Below are positions 1 to 9,644 of a stretch of 64,000 bases of DNA, in pieces. The stretch is from NCBI RefSeq assembly GCF_003148625.1, contig NZ_QGGO01000002.1:309475-373474 (forward strand), written 5' to 3'. How positions within the stretch are numbered: position 1 is the stretch's first letter; every line of letters starts with the position of its first letter. Under the pieces are notes generated by a model, which saw only the letters and a list, made by a program, of their open reading frames with translations, did no database searches and was not told the DNA's origin. The position numbers and the translations under genes are program-made. The stretch comes from Arcicella aurantiaca (lineage in GTDB: Bacteria > Bacteroidota > Bacteroidia > Cytophagales > Spirosomataceae).

Positions 1-561
1 ATTGCAAAATATTCTGGCGAGAAAGAAAACAACTACGATTTATGTATTAGCGAATATCTAAAATGCCTCGAAAATACCGATTCTACGCAATTGATTGATG
101 TTTGGGCAAATATTGCAACGGCTTATTCTTTGAAAGGAGATTACCCAAAAGCCATTGAATATTATACTTCTTCTATCAAAAAAGAGCCTAAAGTAGGTGT
201 ACATTACATGAATCGAGGGTTTCAATATTTAAAAACTCAACAACCCGAAAAAGCACTTCCCGATTTAGAAAAAGCAAGTGTGATGACCATGAAAAAAGAA
301 GATAGAGCTTCTGTTTTTGGCGGTTTAGGTACGGCACAATTGAACGTGGGCAAAGCAGCAGAAGCCTTTAATAATTTGAATATTGCCATTGACAAAGAAG
401 GCAGTAAAGATGCTATTCATTATTTTAATCGTGGCGTGGCTCGGCTTAAACTTTTCAATGATAAAACTGGGGCATTGGCAGACGTTAAAGCAAGTTTAAA
501 AATTAATCCAAATTATGCAGATGCTTTAAATGGATTGAAGGTTTTGGAAAGTGCGAAGTAA
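1..561 (+). CDS. TPR-repeat protein, 3' part (5' end outside window)
   Basis: The reading frame is open from base 1, so this is the C-terminal ~186 residues of a longer protein. An apparent TTG start at 91 is only an internal codon. Three to four tetratricopeptide repeats are visible: alternating small/aromatic helices such as WANIATAYSLKGDYPKAIEYY, then similar units beginning YMNRGFQYL, FGGLGTAQL and YFNRGVARL, with a proline or asparagine near each repeat end. TPR units are protein-binding scaffolds. No enzymatic domain is visible, and partners cannot be inferred because the N-terminus (signal peptide or other domain) is missing. The gene is convergent with the kinase gene to its right. 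Confidence 0.75.
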   Translation: MAKYSGEKENNYDLCISEYLKCLENTDSTQLIDVWANIATAYSLKGDYPKAIEYYTSSIKKEPKVGVHYMNRGFQYLKTQQPEKALPDLEKASVMTMKKEDRASVFGGLGTAQLNVGKAAEAFNNLNIAIDKEGSKDAIHYFNRGVARLKLFNDKTGALADVKASLKINPNYADALNGLKVLESAK

Positions 562-574
562 AGGGATAAGATTG

Positions 575-648
575 ATATTTAGTAGGGACGAATAGCATTC
601 GTCCAGCTCCAGAACCACGGGCGAATGCTATTCGTCCCTACTAAATAT
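575..648. repeat. Long inverted repeat, REP-like, between convergent genes
   Basis: Arms 575-601 and 622-648 are complementary over about 27 nt and flank a 20-nt loop. Each arm contains a smaller palindrome (GGACGAAT-AGC-ATTCGTCC), so the element can fold as one long hairpin or two short ones. It sits between convergent genes and could also end transcription from both sides, but it has no clear T-run. It looks like a dispersed repeat of the REP/BIME type; copy number elsewhere cannot be seen here. Confidence 0.75.
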
Positions 649-673
649 ATCAAATTCAATTATCAGAATATTT

Positions 674-2014
674 TTAAAACCCCAATCTAAAAATCGTTCC
701 CTCTCCTTCTATTGAATGAACCGAAATTGTTCCTTTATGAAGTGTCATAATTTGCTTCGACAAACTCAAGCCAATACCTGAACCGTTTGGCTTAGAGGTA
801 AAGAAAGGCACAAAGATTTTATCCATCAAATCAGGCGACATACCTATGCCATTATCACGCACTTCAATAACGGGTCGTTCGTCTTGTCCTCGATAAGTTG
901 AAAGTATAATCTTAGGATTTTCTTGATTTTTTACGGCATCTATTGCATTGATAATCAAATTAATAAGCATTTGTTCCACCAAAACCATATCCCCTTCAAT
1001 AGTCAATTCAAAGTCTTTAATTACGACATCAAATTCAATATTTTTCTGTTCAATTTGATTTTCTAAAAGAATTTCTACGCCTTCAAAAAGGTCATGTACA
1101 AAAAAATCTGAGAAAGAAGTTATCGAAACTTTAGCCAATTGACGATACGTATCTGCAAATTTCAGTAGGTTTTCACTACGTTTGCGAATCGTGGAAATTC
1201 CTAAAACAATATCATCAAATTGTGCATTTTCAGTATTCAATTTTTCATTAGCTTGACCATTATGGTGCAAAGTTTTCTCAATTGTTTCTGCTAATGAGGC
1301 AATCGGAGCAACAGAATTCATAATCTCATGCGTCATTACTCGCAAGAGTTTTTGGTAAGCCTGAGCTTCGGTGTCTTCAATGGCTTCATTGACGTTCTGA
1401 AAAGCAATTAAATTGGTTTCAACATCTTCATTTAAAAAAGTGGTTTTTGCTAATAAAACTTGTTTTTGATTAATCTTCACCAATTGGCTATCACCATTTT
1501 CAAGATTCATAATTACCTGATAAACAACTACATCACGTTTTTCTAAGGAAGAAATATTCCGCAAATACGGCACATTCATCATGCGTTTGAACGACTCATT
1601 TATCCAACCAACTTCACCTTCTTGGTTATACGAAAGAATACCCGTATCAACCAATTCTAAGATTTTTTGGAGATACTGATATTGCTCTTCTCTTTCGGAA
1701 GATAATTGCTTGAAAGTAGAATTGATTTGGTTAAAAGCACGACGAAGTTGTCGAACAGAAACAGGAGCGTTTTTCTCGGTAAATTGTAAAGAAAAATCTC
1801 GATACCGAACCGCCTCAATAAATTGTGAAAGTTCGATATTGGTTTTATTAATGAATTGTACGAAGTTAAATATTTGGAAAACAAGCAGTAATATGGCAAA
1901 TACCAACAATGAATATTTAGCCATCACAATACAAAAAGCGGCTACCGTGATGCTGGCAAGCAACAAAACAACCCGAATGGTCAGACTGATTTCATAGCGA
2001 TTGAATCTTAGCAT
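674..2014 (-). CDS. Membrane sensor histidine kinase of an NtrB/NtrC-like pair
   Basis: A 446-residue membrane sensor kinase. Two transmembrane helices lie at about 13-31 and 34-54 with almost no periplasmic loop, so sensing is probably intramembrane or cytoplasmic. A linker/PAS-like region at ~110-210 follows. The H-box HEIMNS has the phospho-acceptor at His229. The ATPase domain has its N-box around Asn356, G1 motif DNG at 387-389 and G2 motif GSGIGLSL at 411-418. It should autophosphorylate and pass phosphate to the regulator encoded 5 bp upstream, with which it forms an operon. The small N-terminal membrane module resembles NtrY-type kinases. The signal is unknown. Confidence 0.9.
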   Translation of the reverse strand: MLRFNRYEISLTIRVVLLLASITVAAFCIVMAKYSLLVFAILLLVFQIFNFVQFINKTNIELSQFIEAVRYRDFSLQFTEKNAPVSVRQLRRAFNQINSTFKQLSSEREEQYQYLQKILELVDTGILSYNQEGEVGWINESFKRMMNVPYLRNISSLEKRDVVVYQVIMNLENGDSQLVKINQKQVLLAKTTFLNEDVETNLIAFQNVNEAIEDTEAQAYQKLLRVMTHEIMNSVAPIASLAETIEKTLHHNGQANEKLNTENAQFDDIVLGISTIRKRSENLLKFADTYRQLAKVSITSFSDFFVHDLFEGVEILLENQIEQKNIEFDVVIKDFELTIEGDMVLVEQMLINLIINAIDAVKNQENPKIILSTYRGQDERPVIEVRDNGIGMSPDLMDKIFVPFFTSKPNGSGIGLSLSKQIMTLHKGTISVHSIEGEGTIFRLGF

Positions 2015-2019
2015 AATTT

Positions 2020-3381
2020 CTAAATGTCATACTTGCCCAAACGTCTGTACAACGCAGTGCGAGTCAAACCCAATTCACGAGCAGCTTTGGTAATATTGCC
2101 ATCATGACGTTCAATTGCTTTTAAAATTGTCGATTTTTCGAGTTCATCAATGCGTAAAGTACCCGTTTCAGAAACAGTTGCCACAGGAGCTTCAATAGAA
2201 GAATTCAAATCTAAATCTCTGGCACTAATCTCTTGATTATCAGACATAATCACGGCTCTTTCAATACTATGTTGTAATTCTCTGATATTTCCCGGAAAAG
2301 CATATTTCCGTAATTTATCTTTCGCTTTTTCATCAATACCGAAGAGTGTTTTGCGGTATTTTTCGGCATAGGTTTTCATAAAATAATTGGCTAAAACAAG
2401 CACATCATCAGCACGCATACGCAAAGGCGGAAGCGTGATTTCAATGGTATTCAGTCGGTAAATTAAATCTTTCCGATACTGATTTTGCAAAGCCATTTCC
2501 TTAATTGGAGCATTAGTAGCAGAAATCAAACGAATATCAATAGGAATTGGCGTATTTGTACCCAAACGAATTACTTCTCGATTTTGGAGAATAGTCAACA
2601 ATTTGGCTTGTTGCGGTAACGAGATATTACCAATTTCATCTAAAAATAAGGTTCCGTTATTGGCAGCCTCAAATCGTCCTGCACGGTCCTCCCGGGCATC
2701 AGTAAAAGCTCCTTTTTTATGTCCAAATAATTCAGATTCAAAAAGACTTTCGGTCAAAGAACCCAAATCAGCGTGAACAAAAGGGTTTTGATTTCTTTGT
2801 GATTTTTGGTGAATCAATTTAGCAACTTCACTTTTTCCAGTTCCATTTTCACCCAAAATCAAGATATTAGCATCGGTTGGGGCAATTTTATCAATTTTAT
2901 AAAGCACATCTTGCATTGCTTCAGACTCTCCCAAGAGTTGAAGTCCTTCTGCATTTTGCGATTTACTTTTAGTCGATTTAGGCTTACCATCATTTACTTT
3001 TTCGAGAATGTCCTCCAAGGTAACCAATAGCTTTTCATTTCGCCAAGGCTTCAGAACAAAATCATTTGCACCTTCTTTCACCGAACGCACCGCCAAATCA
3101 ATATCACCATAAGCCGTAATCATGATTACAGCCACATTTTTATTCACTTCTCTGATTTTACGAAGCCAAAAAATCCCTTCATTTCCTGTATTCAATGAGC
3201 TTTTATAGTTCATATCCAGCAAAATAAGGTCAAATTGATTTTGAGCTAAAAGAGAAAGTAGTTTTTCGGGATTTTTCTCCGTAACAATTTCCTTAACCTC
3301 TGGGCGAAGTAACATTTTTACTGCTACAAGCACGTCTTGGTCATCATCAACGGCTAATATTTTGGCGTTTTTTAAGAGCAT
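2020..3381 (-). CDS. NtrC-family sigma54-dependent response regulator
   Basis: A 453-residue three-domain regulator. The receiver domain (1-125) has the acidic pocket DDD at 12-14 and phospho-acceptor Asp56. The AAA+ domain (~150-380) has Walker A GENGTGKS at 177-184 and Walker B TLFLDE at 244-249. A Fis-type HTH lies at ~428-450 (TKAARELGLTRTALYRRL). It should activate sigma54 promoters when phosphorylated by the kinase encoded 5 bp downstream. The sigma54-contact loop reads GAFTDA (224-229) rather than the canonical GAFTGA. A -7-like box lies upstream at 3457-3464. The regulon is not evident from the window. Confidence 0.93.
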   Translation of the reverse strand: MLLKNAKILAVDDDQDVLVAVKMLLRPEVKEIVTEKNPEKLLSLLAQNQFDLILLDMNYKSSLNTGNEGIFWLRKIREVNKNVAVIMITAYGDIDLAVRSVKEGANDFVLKPWRNEKLLVTLEDILEKVNDGKPKSTKSKSQNAEGLQLLGESEAMQDVLYKIDKIAPTDANILILGENGTGKSEVAKLIHQKSQRNQNPFVHADLGSLTESLFESELFGHKKGAFTDAREDRAGRFEAANNGTLFLDEIGNISLPQQAKLLTILQNREVIRLGTNTPIPIDIRLISATNAPIKEMALQNQYRKDLIYRLNTIEITLPPLRMRADDVLVLANYFMKTYAEKYRKTLFGIDEKAKDKLRKYAFPGNIRELQHSIERAVIMSDNQEISARDLDLNSSIEAPVATVSETGTLRIDELEKSTILKAIERHDGNITKAARELGLTRTALYRRLGKYDI

Positions 3382-3456
3382 GAAACGTTTTATTTATAAG
3401 GTATTTAGCTTGATAGCTTAGAGAAATTCATCAATTTTATGACATTCTAAAGATGC

Positions 3457-3464
3457 CAAATTTA
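3457..3464 (-). promoter_or_regulatory. Candidate Bacteroidota -7 box upstream of the NtrC-type regulator
   Basis: On the minus strand the bases read TAAATTTG, matching TAnnTTTG, about 75 nt before the start codon. No good -33 TTG is seen at normal spacing, so this is tentative. Confidence 0.3.
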
Positions 3465-3505
3465 GCCCAAAAGTTGCAACAGAATGTAGAATTTACCAAT
3501 CGGTT

Positions 3506-6445
3506 TTATTCCAATAACGCCAAAACATCATCTTTTGATAAAGATTTCACAAAACTTTCTTCCGTAGTTATTAAGTCATTGGCAAGGCGTTTTTTGCTTT
3601 GTTGTAATGCCAAAATCTTTTCTTCTACTGTATTTTTTGTAATGAATTTGTAGGTAAACACCGTATTTTGTTGTCCAATTCTGTGGGCTCTATCAACGGC
3701 TTGGGCTTCAATGGCTGGGTTCCACCAAGGGTCTAAAATAAAGACATAGTCGGCGGCGGTAAGATTTAGCCCCAAACCTCCAGCTTTTAAGGAAATCAGG
3801 AAAATCTTTACTTTTTCGTCATTCTGAAACAATTCTACCTGTGATTGTCGGTCTTGCGTGCTTCCGTCAAGATACGCATAAGGCAAATTTTGCTTATCTA
3901 AATGTTCTCTGAAAAGGTCGAGATGTTTTACAAATTGACTAAAAATCAAAACCTTATGTTTTCCTTCTAAAATGGTTTCTAATTTCTGCAAAACATCATC
4001 TAATTTACCAGAATCTCCGTCGTAATCCACATCGGTCATACGTGGGTGATTGGCTAATTGACGCAATTTTGTCAGACCCTGCAAAACCACCATTTGAGAC
4101 TTAGCAATTCCCTCATTTTCAATATGTTGAAGAATTAGATTTCTGTAATAAGATTTCGTCTCTTCGTATTCTTTTTCCTGTAATTCCGTCATTTGAGCAT
4201 AGTGAACTGCCTCAATTTTAGGGGGCAATTCGGTGGCTACTTGCGACTTATGTCTTCTCAACATAAATGGTTTAATGATAGAATACAGGCGTCTGAGTTT
4301 TACTTCGTCTGCCTTTTTTTCAATCGGAATCTGAAACTCATTTCTAAAAAAATGTTGCGTTCCTAAAAGTCCGGGATTGATAAATGTCATCTGCGACCAT
4401 AAATCCATCGTACTATTTTCCAAAGGCGTACCCGTAAGCACCAAACGATGCCGAGTATTGAGTTGCATTACCGCCTTTGTAATGTAAGAAGACGGATTTT
4501 TGATTGCCTGAGATTCATCTAAAATCACATAATTGAAACGGTGATTTTTGATTAAATCAATATCAATTCTGACAATTCCATAAGAAGTCAGAATGACGTC
4601 ATAATTATCAAATTGCTCAATATTTTTATCTCGATATGTACCTGTGTAAGTGAGGATTCGGAGATTTGGCGTGAATTTCTGTGCTTCTTTCTCCCAATTA
4701 TAAATCAGAGAAGTTGGCATAATTAACAAACTTGGCAGTTGAATTCCTTGCTCTTTCTGCGACTGCAATAAAGTAAGTGTTTGTACTGTTTTTCCAAGTC
4801 CCATATCATCGGCAAGACAACCGCCAAAATGGTAATCATTTAAGAACCGCATCCAATCGTAACCAGCTTTTTGATAAGGACGAAGTTCTCCATTAAAATC
4901 TTTTGGTAATTGATAGGTTTGTATTTCTTCAAAATCACGAAGTTTTTCTAATTTTCTACTCAAAACTGCCGTAGCTAAAGATTCATTTTGTAAATCTTGA
5001 ACTAAGGAAATGTGATATTTTTTAAGAATAAAACGCTCACTTTCAGTGTCTTGCTCAATAAAAGCAAACAATTCAGAATATTGAGAAAACCAAATTTCTG
5101 GAATAACCGCAATTTCACCATTTGGCAAGGCAAACTCTCTTTTCTTTTGTAAAATCAGGTTACGAAGTTTCAAAAATGGAATCTCATAATCACCAAAAAG
5201 TACCTTTGCATGAATATCAAACCAGTCATTTCCTTCAACGATATTTACCTCAATTTTTGAATATCCTAAAAAGTATTTCTTGCCATCATCTTGCACATTT
5301 TGAGAGATTTCAAAACCCGCATCCGTCAGATTTTCGTAGTTTTTTTGTAACCACATAAAGGCTTCACTTTTGGATAAAATGGTTTTGCCATTTTTCAAAT
5401 CCAGCCCCAAATCTTTCAAAATTGACAAATTAGCTTTTTCCTTTTTTAAGTCTCTTCGTACTTTATGAAAAACGTAATCGTCACCCTGTTTTTCCATGCT
5501 CACATTGGCAGAAGCTGAAAAACTGTCAAAGCGGAACGAGTATTTTCCATATTGAAAAGAAAGTCCTAAAGTAACTTCTGAATCTTCATCGTCATAAGAA
5601 TTATCTGTATCTGTCGAATCAAATAGAGTGGTTTGCAAACGCTTATGCTCTGATAAATTCAACATCGGTACACAAGAATATGCTTCCGAACGAATTTCAA
5701 AACCTTTAGCATAAACGTCAAACATAGTAATAATCGACGTTACGAATTTTCGGTAATAATCTTCCTCAATAGTTTTGGGAATAACGATAAATTTCTTGTG
5801 TAAAAACGGACGAAGTTTTTTGCCATCAACGTCTTTTGCAAAATGATAAAGTTTATTTTCAAGAATCATCCAAGCAGGTTCATCGCAAACGATAAAGGCA
5901 TTTTTGTATTGAAATTCTACCTTTTCACCTTGATATTTTATTCTTGGAAAATAGTGCGTATTATCCTCATTTCGCATAAAATGAAAGAGAACGGTTGCTT
6001 TTTCGGGAAGAACCTCAATTTTTTGCCAAATCGGATTTCCGTCGCCACCCATAATAAACAATTGCTTGCCCAAAAGTAAAGGCAACATTTCTGCTTTTAC
6101 TTTTTCAACATAACCCGCAATTAATTCTTGAATGGGTTTCTCGCCTTTTTGTGTGTCGTAAACTTTAAGGTAAAAATCTGTTACTGTACGTTTTTTGGTG
6201 CCAACGTATTTTTTATAGACATTCTCTGGTTGAAGAGAATCAATCAGTTTAACAATCTGTAAATCGCTGTCATCTAAACCATGACTAAATTCTTTTATGT
6301 TTTTGATAGACACATTCTGATTCAATAAGGTTAATTCACCTTTTGAGTCTAATTGAATGACAAATGCTTCAAAAAGATAACCAAGATACTCATGGTTAAG
6401 TATGGAATAAATTATTTGGAATGGTTGCGAAGTGGAGACCTTCAT
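3506..6445 (-). CDS. SNF2-family DEAD/DEAH helicase-like ATPase (no SWIM finger)
   Basis: A 979-residue Swi2/Snf2-type double-stranded DNA translocase. A long N-terminal bacterial SNF2-associated region (~1-510) precedes the motor. Motif I is DDMGLGKT (~residue 543), motif II is DESQ (~642), motif III is TGTPLEN, and the C-terminal RecA lobe ends with DRAHRIGQ (~918). Such proteins remodel protein-DNA complexes or RNA polymerase (RapA/HepA relatives) and do not unwind DNA. It is paralogous to the SNF2 protein at 16.8-20.6 kb, including the shared DWFD segment just before the motor, but lacks the zinc-binding SWIM modules of that copy. The C-terminus is complete. Confidence 0.92.
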   Translation of the reverse strand: MKVSTSQPFQIIYSILNHEYLGYLFEAFVIQLDSKGELTLLNQNVSIKNIKEFSHGLDDSDLQIVKLIDSLQPENVYKKYVGTKKRTVTDFYLKVYDTQKGEKPIQELIAGYVEKVKAEMLPLLLGKQLFIMGGDGNPIWQKIEVLPEKATVLFHFMRNEDNTHYFPRIKYQGEKVEFQYKNAFIVCDEPAWMILENKLYHFAKDVDGKKLRPFLHKKFIVIPKTIEEDYYRKFVTSIITMFDVYAKGFEIRSEAYSCVPMLNLSEHKRLQTTLFDSTDTDNSYDDEDSEVTLGLSFQYGKYSFRFDSFSASANVSMEKQGDDYVFHKVRRDLKKEKANLSILKDLGLDLKNGKTILSKSEAFMWLQKNYENLTDAGFEISQNVQDDGKKYFLGYSKIEVNIVEGNDWFDIHAKVLFGDYEIPFLKLRNLILQKKREFALPNGEIAVIPEIWFSQYSELFAFIEQDTESERFILKKYHISLVQDLQNESLATAVLSRKLEKLRDFEEIQTYQLPKDFNGELRPYQKAGYDWMRFLNDYHFGGCLADDMGLGKTVQTLTLLQSQKEQGIQLPSLLIMPTSLIYNWEKEAQKFTPNLRILTYTGTYRDKNIEQFDNYDVILTSYGIVRIDIDLIKNHRFNYVILDESQAIKNPSSYITKAVMQLNTRHRLVLTGTPLENSTMDLWSQMTFINPGLLGTQHFFRNEFQIPIEKKADEVKLRRLYSIIKPFMLRRHKSQVATELPPKIEAVHYAQMTELQEKEYEETKSYYRNLILQHIENEGIAKSQMVVLQGLTKLRQLANHPRMTDVDYDGDSGKLDDVLQKLETILEGKHKVLIFSQFVKHLDLFREHLDKQNLPYAYLDGSTQDRQSQVELFQNDEKVKIFLISLKAGGLGLNLTAADYVFILDPWWNPAIEAQAVDRAHRIGQQNTVFTYKFITKNTVEEKILALQQSKKRLANDLITTEESFVKSLSKDDVLALLE

Positions 6446-6618
6446 ATTAAAAGCTAAAAGAGGTAGTTAATGCTGGTAAAATTAAAGAGGTAAGGATTAA
6501 TCAAAAGCTATTTTTTTTCACTTTTTCAGATTTTCCGAATATTAAATATAAAAATTTAAAATGATACTTCCAAAAATTGAAGTAGATTTTACAAGAATAA
6601 TCCTATTTTATAAGGCAC

Positions 6619-6653
6619 AAAAAAGCCGTTTGGAATTTCCAAACGGCTTTTTT
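6619..6653 (-). terminator. Rho-independent terminator downstream of kup
   Basis: A 16-bp perfect stem with a 3-nt loop lies 12 bp after the kup stop codon. A-run and T-run flanks make it usable from both sides. Confidence 0.88.
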
Positions 6654-6664
6654 GTATGAATATT

Positions 6665-8608
6665 TTAGTCAATCCGTTTCAAATGTACATTTTCAACAGG
6701 ACGAATAATTAACGGTACTTTTTCAACTTTTACGGCTGAAGTATCAAGTCCAAACCATTTATCTTCTGACGGCGTAAAGTCTTTGATGAAGAAATACGCT
6801 TTCATGATGATTCCTTCAAAAAGTGAAAGTTGGTTTTCAAATGAAAGGAAGCGTTCTAATACAACAAAACGGAAATCGCCAATAACATTTTGCTTGTTCA
6901 ATGACTCATAACGTGAGGTAATATCAACTTCACCTTTTTTCACCATATCTTCCACCACTTTGCGGAAATAAAGGTTAATTTTTTGCTCAACTTTAAAGCC
7001 TAATCTGAAATTCACTTTGATAATATCATCAGACTCGATAACATTCACTTTGTATTCCATTGTATAAGGGTCATCCATTGTATCTACGTGAACAAACCAA
7101 TAAATATCTGCTCTTTTGGGTCTTTTCTGGAAGATTGAATAAATGATTTTAGATTCAATATCTCCCATACGAGCTGCATTCGACATAAAAACTAAGTGCG
7201 TTGCATATTTTGGAATACTCATATCTTGACTCAATTCTTGGAGAGGTTCGATATAATCTGCCATTTTCACGTATTCAGTCAAACGCATTTTAATAATATT
7301 GGCTCTGTACCAAATCACCATTAAAGCAATAATCGCTGCGGCAATAAATAAGGAAACATAACCTCCATGCACAAATTTGCGAAGATTGGCTACTAAAAAC
7401 GCTCCTTCGATAGCTACATAAACAATGATAAAACCAACAACCCACCACATATCAAATTTCTTGATGTGTAAGTAATAAGCCATCAAAGCAGTAGTCATCA
7501 ACATGGTCAGGGTAATTGCTAAACCATAGGCAGCTTCCATATTGGCAGATTCTTTGAACCATAAAACAACGCCAATACAACCTAACCACAAAAAGATATT
7601 CATACTTGGAACGTACAATTGTCCTTTTTGGTCTGATGGATAGTGCAAACGAACTTTAGGCCAAAAGTTCAAACGAATTGCCTCAGAAACTAAGGTAAAC
7701 GAACCTGAAATCAAGGCTTGACTGGCAATAACTGCTGCTGCCGTAGCAATGGCAATTCCCCAAATCAAAAACCATTCTGGCATTAATTCAAAGATTGGTT
7801 TGCGTCCGTTCAATAATTGTCCATTTTGAGTCAATAACCAAGCTCCTTGACCGAAGTATTGAAGGATAAGACAGATTTTTACAAAAACCCAACTCACACG
7901 AATATTGCCACGCCCACAGTGTCCTAAATCTGAATAAAGAGCTTCTGCTCCTGTTGTACATAAGAAGACTGCTCCCAAAATCCAGAAACCACCATCACCT
8001 CCATGCGGATTTGTTAATAATTCGTAACCATAAATTGGCGACAATGCTCTTAAAATAGCCCAATCTTGAGCAATCCAGATAATTCCAAAAATTGCCAACA
8101 TCGAAAACCAAATCAACATAACGGGTCCGAAAGCACGTCCTACAACGCCTGTTCCAAATATTTGGAACATAAACAAGCCCGTAATAATGGCAATTACAAT
8201 GGGAACAGTTTGTAAATCTGGATAGATTTTAAGAAGACCCTCAACTGCCGAAGCGACAGAAATTGGAGGCGTAATAACACCATCCGCCAAGAGAGTCGAT
8301 GCTCCAATAATGGCAGGAATTGTTAGCCATTTTGCGTGCCTACGCACTAAAGCAAAGAGAGCCAAAATTCCACCTTCACCTCGGTTATCTGCTCGAAGAA
8401 TCAAGATAACATACTTGAGTGTGGTTTGCAGGGTGAGTGTCCAGAAGATACAAGATAATCCTCCTAAGACTGTTCTTTCATCAATCGCCTCTTTGTCGAT
8501 GATTGATTGCATTACATACAACGGCGAAGTACCAATATCACCGTAGATAATTCCCATCGCTACCAGCAGACCCGCTGCGGTGGCTTTGTCCATGTTTTTG
8601 TGTTCCAT
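6665..8608 (-). CDS. kup: KUP/HAK/KT-family low-affinity potassium uptake protein
   Basis: A 647-residue inner-membrane transporter that imports K+ with protons. The N-terminus carries the family signature GIIYGDIGTSPLYV, followed by about twelve hydrophobic segments to residue ~440 and a soluble C-terminal domain of ~200 residues. Length agrees with the Kup family (~620-650). The gene is monocistronic: a strong terminator follows, and a -7 box lies ~120 nt upstream. No known riboswitch is recognisable in the leader. Confidence 0.95.
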   Translation of the reverse strand: MEHKNMDKATAAGLLVAMGIIYGDIGTSPLYVMQSIIDKEAIDERTVLGGLSCIFWTLTLQTTLKYVILILRADNRGEGGILALFALVRRHAKWLTIPAIIGASTLLADGVITPPISVASAVEGLLKIYPDLQTVPIVIAIITGLFMFQIFGTGVVGRAFGPVMLIWFSMLAIFGIIWIAQDWAILRALSPIYGYELLTNPHGGDGGFWILGAVFLCTTGAEALYSDLGHCGRGNIRVSWVFVKICLILQYFGQGAWLLTQNGQLLNGRKPIFELMPEWFLIWGIAIATAAAVIASQALISGSFTLVSEAIRLNFWPKVRLHYPSDQKGQLYVPSMNIFLWLGCIGVVLWFKESANMEAAYGLAITLTMLMTTALMAYYLHIKKFDMWWVVGFIIVYVAIEGAFLVANLRKFVHGGYVSLFIAAAIIALMVIWYRANIIKMRLTEYVKMADYIEPLQELSQDMSIPKYATHLVFMSNAARMGDIESKIIYSIFQKRPKRADIYWFVHVDTMDDPYTMEYKVNVIESDDIIKVNFRLGFKVEQKINLYFRKVVEDMVKKGEVDITSRYESLNKQNVIGDFRFVVLERFLSFENQLSLFEGIIMKAYFFIKDFTPSEDKWFGLDTSAVKVEKVPLIIRPVENVHLKRID

Positions 8609-8726
8609 AAAAGGACGCTAAAAGTAACTTTTAAGCAGAAAAATAATTATTCCTTGAAAAATTACGATTTTTTAGGGTTTGTAAAAATTTAATCAAACAA
8701 TATTACGATTTGTTTACTATCAAAAG

Positions 8727-8734
8727 CAAATATA
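8727..8734 (-). promoter_or_regulatory. Candidate kup promoter -7 box
   Basis: The minus strand reads TATATTTG, an exact TAnnTTTG match, ~120 nt before the kup start. A clear -33 TTG is not seen. Confidence 0.4.
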
Positions 8735-8762
8735 ATATTTCTAACGGTTTATTTATTATGAT

Positions 8763-8796
8763 AAAGCCATTTCAAAATCAAATTTGAAATGGCTTT
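8763..8796. terminator. Hairpin terminator after the LolA-like gene
   Basis: A 14-bp perfect stem (AAAGCCATTTCAAA and its complement) with a 6-nt loop just beyond the stop codon of the leftward gene. The T-run is better on the plus strand, so termination on the minus strand may be weaker. Confidence 0.7.
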
Positions 8797-8808
8797 TTAT
8801 TGTAAGAA

Positions 8809-9621
8809 TTACTGTTTGGGCTTCAAGAATATTTTTTCATCCATTAGTTCATTGAATTTTACTTGATTTACAGTGTACCATTCTGAATATGAACCTCCTA
8901 ATTTTGAATCAATCAAAATTTCTGTTATTTCAAATGGGACTTTGACATTCTCCACTTGTTTGTACTTTGAATACACAAATTCTCTTTTTTTGTAGGCTAA
9001 TTTAAGTAGTAAATTATTCTTTTTATGGAAAAAATATTGAGCAGTATCACCTGTTGGAGAAATCATTTCTATTTCCGAAACGTCATCAACACTAATTTTG
9101 GAATCTCCTTTGTAGATAGTTTTATAACCTTTTGTTTCATAATCAATAAAACACCAAGGCATTTGGGTTTGCCATTTGAGAGACTGAATCCAATGTTTAT
9201 CATTACGTTTATCTATAAATTGATTGAAACCGAACTGTTTTTGGATTAAATTTAGAGTTGAATCTGCTTTTTTATCTCCAACTTGTACAGAAAAATTTGC
9301 TACACTCCATGCAGTCTCATCATTATACCACGCATAAACAGAAGGGGTTCCTCCTTGAAAAGTTTTCGTTCCTTCATTTGAAAACTCGTAAATTTTCTCT
9401 CTTTTATAACCTTTACCACGCAAGATAGAAATAGTAGTAATTGATTCGCCTAAATATTTATCTTCCTTTTGCCATGTAGTTTTAATTGTTTTTATCGCTT
9501 CCCATTCTTTTGCTCCGCCAATGGATTTGAGGTATTTTTTAATAATTTTATCAGAACCATCATCAAAAGCAAAAGTTGAAAAATGAGCAAATAGTAGGCA
9601 AAGAATTAGGATTTTTTTCAT
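8809..9621 (-). CDS. Secreted LolA/LppX-like outer-membrane-associated protein
   Basis: A 270-residue protein with a Sec signal peptide (MKKILILCLLFAHFSTFA, cleavage after ~18). The mature part begins with the IIKKYLKSIGG element typical of LolA-like or outer-membrane lipoprotein-sorting-like periplasmic proteins of Bacteroidota, followed by predicted antiparallel beta strands with many aromatic and lysine residues. It probably binds a hydrophobic ligand in the periplasm, but the ligand is unknown. It is the last gene of a leftward run with nuoD and the toxin-antitoxin-like pair, 23 bp after the P-loop gene. Confidence 0.65.
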   Translation of the reverse strand: MKKILILCLLFAHFSTFAFDDGSDKIIKKYLKSIGGAKEWEAIKTIKTTWQKEDKYLGESITTISILRGKGYKREKIYEFSNEGTKTFQGGTPSVYAWYNDETAWSVANFSVQVGDKKADSTLNLIQKQFGFNQFIDKRNDKHWIQSLKWQTQMPWCFIDYETKGYKTIYKGDSKISVDDVSEIEMISPTGDTAQYFFHKKNNLLLKLAYKKREFVYSKYKQVENVKVPFEITEILIDSKLGGSYSEWYTVNQVKFNELMDEKIFLKPKQ

Positions 9622-9644
9622 GGGTAATAATGTAGGAGTTTAGT

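Noticed and set aside
91-561. Start of the first TPR gene at the TTG codon at 91
   Set aside because: The frame is open to base 1 and the codons before 91 read as normal protein, so the true start is outside the window.
8609-8726. Riboswitch (for example c-di-AMP type) in the kup leader
   Set aside because: The leader is AT-rich with no recognisable conserved riboswitch core.
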